In this document: in pieces, positions 58,581-64,000 of the stretch | Position numbering within the stretch: position 1 is the first letter of the stretch | How the letters are laid out: every line of letters begins with the position of its first letter | Source of the DNA: Magicicada septendecula | Taxonomy: Eukaryota; Arthropoda; Insecta; Hemiptera; Cicadidae | Assembly: GCA_034769895.1 (NCBI GenBank) | Contig: CM068374.1 | Coordinates: 354,936,302 to 355,000,301 of the forward strand | Length of the DNA stretch: 64,000 nt | Reading direction: 5' to 3' | Made by a program: the position numbers and the translations under genes | The notes under the pieces: generated by a model | What the model was told of the DNA's origin: nothing | The model's database searches: none | Seen by the model: the letters and a program-made list of their open reading frames with translations, nothing else

Positions 58581-59058
58581 GTGGTGCAATAATAAAGTAG
58601 TAGTGTCCCCTGCATATATTGAGAGAGAGAGTGTGATAGGAAGTTATGATGGGAGACATGGTGAAAGAGAGTTGTGTGTTAATTGGGAGATGGAGTTATT
58701 TAGAGTGAATAGAAATTATAAAGAATTGGTGGAAAGGTTAGGAGTAGAGATGGTGTATAATTATAGTGAAATTTTACCTGATGTTGAAGCGGAGGTAGTA
58801 GCTGAAGTAGATGATAATGTTGACGAATTATTAACTTACCTGATTATGACAGATAATACTAAAGGTGACAGGACCATACCTGATCGTGACAAATTATATG
58901 ATATGGTAATATGGAATGATCATATTAATTGTAAGGATATGGTGGAAGAATATGACAATATAAATAATTATTATATTGATAATAATAATATAATGTATTC
59001 GATAATAAATGACTTGTATAGAGCTAAGATTAGATGGTTATTTGATGATGGTGGATAA
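58581..59058 (+). CDS. Gag-like protein of element B, C-terminal part
   Basis: In phase with 41670-42430 after disregarding C and one ATAG. The clear similarity to A and C is GERELCVNWEMELFRVNRNY, equivalent to RELCVDREIELYKLKRNY in A. An acidic stretch (EVVAEVDDNVDEL) and Asn/Tyr-rich tail end in IRWLFDDGG-stop. Function unknown; no catalytic motif is visible. Confidence 0.75.
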
Positions 59059-59245
59059 GTGTTTTATTGTGTTATGAACATTTAATTATGTGTACAGTGT
59101 GGTTTTGAAATGGATTGTATTATGAACTGATTTATGGTCAATGATAACAAATAATAAGTTGGATTGTATATTTTGTGTGTTACTGTCAAGGTATTTGTGT
59201 ATTACATTATGTTGTGTATTATATGTATTTTTATGTAAACAATGT
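59059..59245 (+). other. B sequence between its ORF and element E
   Basis: Short AT-rich piece of the B 3' non-coding region, cut by E. The rest of B lies beyond the window. Confidence 0.6.
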
Positions 59246-60382
59246 TGTAACGGGACATTTTGGCCTATTTTTGAGGTAATATAAAGAAATTTGTAATTTA
59301 AATAGAGCAAATAACATTTTTTCGATAATTGGGACAAAACGTAAACAAAGGTAAAATTCATTGGTAGCGGCAGTGGTAGCACTGATTGTGAAAATTATTC
59401 AGTAATATTTTATAAAACGAGTTAAACAACCGCAGAACTGTGCCAAGGTCAACCAATGACATACAAAAACAGTGTAAACAAGTTATGTAACGGCATCGGA
59501 TGATCTTACGTCAGAGACGATCCCCGCTGTGGAATGCAGTTATGAAACAAAAACAGTATGCTGGCGTAGTAATACGAACCTCTGAACAATAAGAATTGGT
59601 CATACAACCACGGCGACTTTATAAAATAGTGCCGTTTGCCTCAGCAGTCTAACTTCACCACTCGCGCGAGTGACATACGTAAAAGTTCCGGAACGTAAAT
59701 CGCGGGTGCCCGCAACCTATAAAATGTGAATAACATATATATAAAATGTAAATTAAACATTTAACGGTTAGTACCGTTATTTTAGCACATCAAAATGTGA
59801 AATAAGTAATACAAACTCAATAGAATCAGTAAATTCAGTGAAAACCGCTAGCTATGTTGTGCGGGTAACATCTTCAGGACTCAATGAACAGATAAGTAAC
59901 ATATCAGGATAAAACAAAACTTTAAATGAAAATTCAAATATTCAAATAGACGGAAATAAAGTTTTCAACATAAAATGAGATCTCTAAAATAACGGTGTAT
60001 GTGTGCGTGTGTATGTGAGAATGTATTTTAGACAAAGAAGGCTGGTTTGTGTTCCCTTAGTAAATTTATTTTAAGAGCTTGTTATTGTATTGTGAGTAAG
60101 TAAGTAAATTCGTATATAAGAGATTCAAGGTAGAAACAATTATTATTCACTAACAAGTTTTGTCTGTACGATTTTATTTTGTAATAAATCTTAAGAATTA
60201 TCTGAGTTGCAAGGGGTTGAGTAGCAGAAATATGAAAAATAATAAAGCATTAATAAAATTTAATTATTAATGAACAAATAAATGATTGTTGTCATTTCAG
60301 CAACCATATTCTGTTCTCCCGGTTCGCTGATTCGAACCTTGGTAAATATATATATAGTTTATTTCTTGTAGTTGGCAATACA
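59246..60382 (+). repeat. 5' LTR of element E (1137 bp)
   Basis: TGTAACGGGACATTTTGG ... GGCAATACA. Homologous to the Z LTR, diverged by roughly a third. It ends just before AGATGGCGCCCGAAG. No partner LTR in the window. Confidence 0.85.
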
Positions 60383-60385
60383 AGA

Positions 60386-60398
60386 TGGCGCCCGAAGA
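60386..60398 (+). promoter_or_regulatory. Primer-binding site of E
   Basis: TGGCGCCCGAAGA, as in Z; tRNA-Lys-like. Confidence 0.7.
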
Positions 60399-60711
60399 AA
60401 TTATTTAGAAAGTAAACAATGAGTCAAAAGTAAAATCAATTATATTTTATTAATATCAATAAAAGTAAAAATAACAATTGGCTTGTGAACAGGGACATTT
60501 ATATAAAGATAATTATATAAATACGGCCTACTGGGAGAGCAGAATGGTTGTTTGAGGTAAACATAAATTACGTGGAAACAGACGTACAAAGATAAGGTTA
60601 TGTTATGATTATGTGTAGTAGGGGTGAGTAGAATATTAATAAGTATGTGTTATATATAGTAATATTTTGCAAAGAAATATATCTAAAAGATTTTTGTTAA
60701 AAAAAAAAAAG

Positions 60712-62370
60712 GCAGATAATAATGACGTCAGCTTATCTGACAGTCAGATAGAAAGTCAGTTGACCGAATCGAAAATAATGGAAGGTGTGACGAGTCAGTC
60801 AACGCCGACCTTAGTTAAGAGAGAAAGTAATAGTGATATGATGACTATGATGCAGTTATTGTTGAATAAAATTGATAGCAAATTTGATGAACAGAAAAAC
60901 GAAATGCAAGAATTTAAAAGTAGTTTCAATGAGAAATTAGATGAACAAAAGTATAGTTTTGACAGTAAATTAGATGGACAAAATATTAAATTCGATGAGT
61001 TAAAAAACCAACTTAACGAAATTAATGAGCATTTTGAGAATACCAATGAAAAGTTTGCCAGTAAATGTAATGATTTAGATACCAAATTAGATAATGCAGT
61101 TAAGAGTATAGACGTTAAAATTAACGAAAGAGATGAGAAAATTGACAGACAAATCTGTGAAATCATACTAAGTATTGAAAGTAAAATCAGTAATGTAAAT
61201 GAGCAGATGGCAGACCAAATTAAAACTCAAATTGAAGAGCAGTTTGTAGAAGTAGAAAATAAATGTGTAACTAAAATTAATGAAAGTAATAATGATATAG
61301 AATTTAAAATAATGGAAGTAGAAAGTGCATGTAAACAATCTATACAAGAGAGTGTGGGGGTTATTAATAAACATAACCTTCAATATGCAAATAAATGTGA
61401 AAACAAATTTAGCATGATAGAGAAGAATATCATAGAAATTAAAGATGAATTACATGTGGCCGTAAGCCAAAATTTAAATAATGTTGCGGAGCGAGTGGTA
61501 TATACTCGCGAAGCAAAAGATGAGATAGAATTAGAACAGTTTAATTGTGACAATCGTAGAGTACACCCAATGCAATTTTTGAATAGGGTAAGGGAGTTTA
61601 ATCGATTTAATAGTAGTAGTTGGGAGGTTAAATTGCTAAAGATTATAAAGTGTTTTAAAGGTAGTGCCGAGATATGGGCGGAAGTACACCATACCGAATG
61701 GGGTAGTTACGAGGAATTTGAAGTAGCTTTTCGAAACAAATATTGGTCAGAAGAGGACCAAGAAATCTTAAGAAGCAAAATAATGGGTAATGGGAATTTT
61801 GGTAGAATTAATAACCACTTAACCATATACATGATGACTATATATAACGAGGCCAAGTATCTAGAACCACCGTTACCATTCCGGTCATTTGTAAGACATG
61901 TTAGTAAACACCTGCCCAGAGAGGTGCAAATCACGTTAATGACTAGAGAGATTACAAATATAAACGAGTTAGAGAACATGTTAGACGTGCTACAGAATAT
62001 AGGGGAACGTGACGTAGGGCGACGTCCAAACACACCAGTAGTACCACACCATAATAATAATAATAATAATTACCATCAGAATAGGGGTACACAGAATTTT
62101 CATAGAGGAGCGCGGGGAGGAAGTTTTGATAATAGGGGCGAGCGTTGGAGGTGTAGAGAATGTGACACAGATAATTATGCTAACCGAACTAATTGTTTTA
62201 GATGTCATCAAAACAGGGAGTGCGCAAGGAACGAGAGAATGCATCCACCACCAAATCAGCAGTCGAGAGGAGGAGAATTTCATAGAGGAGCGCCAAGGGG
62301 AGGAGTACATTACAACAGAGGGAGAGGAGGAAACCATCCAGCCGTAGCAGGTCCATCCACGGTAAACTAG
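60712..62370 (+). CDS. E Gag with capsid and RanBP2-type zinc finger
   Basis: The frame is open from 60667, but the likely initiator is gone: where A and B have ATGG, E has AAGG (60709-60713). The next in-frame ATG is 60778. The N-terminus NDVSLSDSQIESQ matches A and B. A coiled coil of KFDEQKNEM-like repeats spans the next ~200 residues. A Gypsy capsid-like region (NRRVHPMQFLNRVREFNRF, FEVAFRNKYWSEEDQEIL) follows. Then comes an Arg/Gly-rich stretch, the finger WRCRECDTDNYANRTNCFRC (residues 494-513 from 60667), and another RG-rich tail. The finger fits W-x-C-x2-C-x3-N-x6-C-x2-C exactly. RanBP2-type fingers bind RNA or ubiquitin in other proteins; here RNA binding is the natural guess. Confidence 0.85.
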   Translation, partial: ADNNDVSLSDSQIESQLTESKIMEGVTSQSTPTLVKRESNSDMMTMMQLLLNKIDSKFDEQKNEMQEFKSSFNEKLDEQKYSFDSKLDGQNIKFDELKNQLNEINEHFENTNEKFASKCNDLDTKLDNAVKSIDVKINERDEKIDRQICEIILSIESKISNVNEQMADQIKTQIEEQFVEVENKCVTKINESNNDIEFKIMEVESACKQSIQESVGVINKHNLQYANKCENKFSMIEKNIIEIKDELHVAVSQNLNNVAERVVYTREAKDEIELEQFNCDNRRVHPMQFLNRVREFNRFNSSSWEVKLLKIIKCFKGSAEIWAEVHHTEWGSYEEFEVAFRNKYWSEEDQEILRSKIMGNGNFGRINNHLTIYMMTIYNEAKYLEPPLPFRSFVRHVSKHLPREVQITLMTREITNINELENMLDVLQNIGERDVGRRPNTPVVPHHNNNNNNYHQNRGTQNFHRGARGGSFDNRGERWRCRECDTDNYANRTNCFRCHQNRECARNERMHPPPNQQSRGGEFHRGAPRGGVHYNRGRGGNHPAVAGPSTVN

Positions 62371-62378
62371 GGAGGACA

Positions 62379-63403
62379 ATGGAGAAGCGGGCCCAACCAT
62401 TGTCTACGGAAAACAGGAGGGTCCAAATAACCGACGCATACCATAATAATGTTATACAAATGGACATGACGAAGGAGTTGTTGGAGGAAGATGACACAAA
62501 AGTTATAGAAAACAAGACTGGATTGACGGAGGTAATCGTCACCATAGAAGGTAAGAACTTTAAATCATTGATTGACACTGGGAGCGAAATATCAGTAGTT
62601 TCTGAAAATGTAATGGGAGAGTTGAAAGAAATAAATAAAAATATACCATCATTACCAGTTGCGGGTGTAACAGTAGTGGGGGTAACTGGAGTACGTAGTA
62701 AACGAGTTACTAAACAAGTACAGTTAAATATATTCCTTAATGAAACTGAATTTGAGAACACTTTTCTAGTAGTTAAGGGACTGAGTTTAGATGTAATTTT
62801 GGGAAATGATTTTTTGGAGAGAAATGGGGCAGTAATAGATTTTAATAAACGGATAGTGGAATTTAATAATGGTAGTGAACCAGTCAGGGTTAATTTTAAG
62901 AGGGTATTAGATGAAGTTAGAGTTACAGGGGTAAAAATGATACAAAAGCAAGTAGGTGATGGGGACATAGAAACTAAAATAAATATATGTCGAGAGAGTG
63001 AGATTGTAGAAAATGAGGAGAGAGAGATGCATGTGAGTGATGAGAGAGTGTGGGAAAATAGGGCTGATAAATTTTTTAATGAAGGTGTAGTTGTAGGAGA
63101 CACTCAGCGAGAGGAGTTGTGGGCAGTGGTGGAGCGTTATAGAGATGTGTTTGCGGAGTTGCCTGGAAAAGCCAGGAACTATGTATGTGAGCTGAAGGTT
63201 CGAGAGCACTCACCCTACATGCAGAGGAGTTATCCAGTACCATTTTCAAAACGGAGAGCAGTGCAGGAGTTGGATCGAATGATGGAGGGAGATATAATTG
63301 AGAGATCGATATCACCTTACTCTAACCCATTGGTGGTGGTAATAAAGAAGGACGGAAAGGTGAGATTATGTTTAGATGCAAGAAGAATAAATCAGATTAT
63401 AAT
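62379..63403 (+). CDS. E Pol: protease and RT fingers (interrupted)
   Basis: First ATG is 8 bp after the gag stop, in the -1 frame relative to gag, so either frameshifting or reinitiation is used. Protease: SLIDTGSEISVVS and ILGNDFLERNG. Linker YRDVFAELPGKARNY, then RT: IIERSISPYSNPLVVVIKKD and VRLCLDARRINQI. At 63404 the palindromic element P2 interrupts; its insertion adds a stop after FRH (63491). The RT frame continues on the other side at 63690. Confidence 0.88.
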
Positions 63404-63689
63404 TACTTATTTGTTTGCGTACCGTATCACTTATTATATGATATATAATTTCCTTAATATCCACTTTAGCGATACACAGTTTCGTCACTGATGACGCGTT
63501 TCGGGACTAAGTCCCATCCTCAGATACATAATTAATAAATTAAAATATTAAAATCACGACCATGATTAATTAATTATAATTTATTAATTATGTATCTGAG
63601 GATGGGACTTAGTCCCGAAACGCGTCATCAGTGACGAAACTGTGTATCGCTAAAGTGGATATTAAGGTAATTATATATCAGATTATAAT
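63404..63689. mobile_element. Palindromic element P2 inside E RT, 13-bp target duplication
   Basis: ATCAGATTATAAT at 63391-63403 and 63677-63689. Inside are a ~36-bp unpaired tail on the left and then inverted arms (TTCCTTAATATCCACTTTAG and complement) around 63562. Each arm has the hammerhead-like motif (63493-63523 minus, 63596-63626 plus). Same design as P1 (palindrome, one-sided tail, long duplication) but different sequence. Confidence 0.8.
63596..63626 (+). ncRNA. Hammerhead-like motif in P2 (mirror copy 63493-63523, minus)
   Basis: CTGAGGA, T, stem GGGAC-TTA-GTCCC, GAAA, C-GC-G, TC. Stem I pairing with the flanks is only partial. Activity is unproven. Confidence 0.4.
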
Positions 63690-64000
63690 ACCTGACCGGG
63701 AGTCACCGGAACCTATTAATGAGATTTTCCAGAAATTTAGCGGGGTCAAGTACATGACATCTTTGGATCTAACCGCAGGATATTGGCAGGTGCCGTTAGC
63801 AGCAGAGAGTCGGAGATATACTGCCTTTCTCTTCAATGGTAAGAACTATCAATTTAAACGTTTGCCATTTGGACTTAACACTAGTGTAGCGAGTTTTATT
63901 AAGTGTTTAGACATGATATTACAACCAAAAGACTTAGATTTTCTGACTGTATATGTGGATGATATATTAATAGCATCCAGAACATTTGTGGAACATTTAG
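63690..64000 (+). CDS. E Pol continued: RT palm (3'-partial)
   Basis: Resumes after the duplicated target: PDREPINEIFQKFSG, TSLDLTAGYWQVPL (catalytic Asp), FKRLPFGLNTSVASF, and YVDDILIAS (catalytic pair) near the right edge. Open to the end of the window. The protein part is undamaged except for the P2 insertion. Confidence 0.9.

Larger units (their letters stand above)
38448..64000 (+). mobile_element. Nested LTR-retrotransposon cluster (B hosts C and E; C hosts D)
   Basis: B internal sequence is present at 41468-42430 and 58581-59245. C occupies 42431-58576 with ATAG duplicated at 42427-42430 and 58577-58580. D occupies 44654-55292 inside C with ACCC duplicated at 44650-44653 and 55293-55296. 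E starts at 59246 inside B and runs off the window. In B and C the interrupted reading frames continue in phase across the insertions, which confirms the boundaries to the base. Confidence 0.93.

Overview
This is a eukaryotic nuclear window, most likely from an insect or other arthropod. It is AT-rich, has introns and long (CA)n/(GA)n microsatellites, and most of it is Ty3/Gypsy-type LTR retrotransposons, DNA transposons and fold-back repeats. The only host gene I can name is the 3' end of MED1 (Mediator subunit 1) on the minus strand, with exons at 35358-35559 and 32017-34684. The organism call rests on gene content and repeat style only. Layout, left to right. (1) 1-3668: 3' half of a Gypsy-like element ('Z'): end of RNase H, integrase, a structured non-coding 3' region, and an LTR that runs on into a primer-binding site. 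(2) 3669-9034: a decayed Gypsy-like pol ('Y') with frameshifts and stops, its LTR-like flank, and a palindromic element with a 12-bp target duplication. (3) 9035-23212: a giant fold-back element. Its ends and an inner ~160-bp tandem repeat occur in both orientations around a centre near 11635. A 4.7-kb hAT transposon (11946-16655) sits in one repeat unit with a perfect 8-bp target duplication. (4) 23449-30936: complete LTR element 'A' with 1145-bp LTRs. It carries one Gag-like ORF and no pol. (5) 30937-38447: MED1 and its flanks. (6) 38448-64000: a Russian doll of LTR elements. Element B (3.0-kb LTR) is split by C (1016-bp LTRs, ATAG target duplication). C is split by D (2404-bp LTRs, ACCC duplication, nearly intact gag-pol with one amber codon). 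B is also split by E, which carries gag and the start of pol, whose RT is interrupted by another palindromic element. The most interesting content is the system formed by the non-autonomous elements A, B and C and the apparently autonomous Z/E family. A, B and C each encode a Gag-like protein with an E-like N-terminal coiled coil. After it comes no capsid, protease or RT, but a conserved C-terminal part I do not recognise, ending in Asp-Asp-Gly-Gly-stop. A, C and Z also share a conserved non-coding 3' module. That module ends in a 17-bp-arm hairpin with a TTCG/TTCA loop directly against the polypurine tract and 3' LTR, and the hairpin arms differ between families by compensated base changes. 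E Gag carries a perfect RanBP2-type zinc finger where a CCHC knuckle would be expected. Three palindromic elements share a hammerhead-ribozyme-like CTGANGA-stem-GAAA motif. LTR pairs of A, C and D look about 99.5% identical by eye, so the activity is recent.
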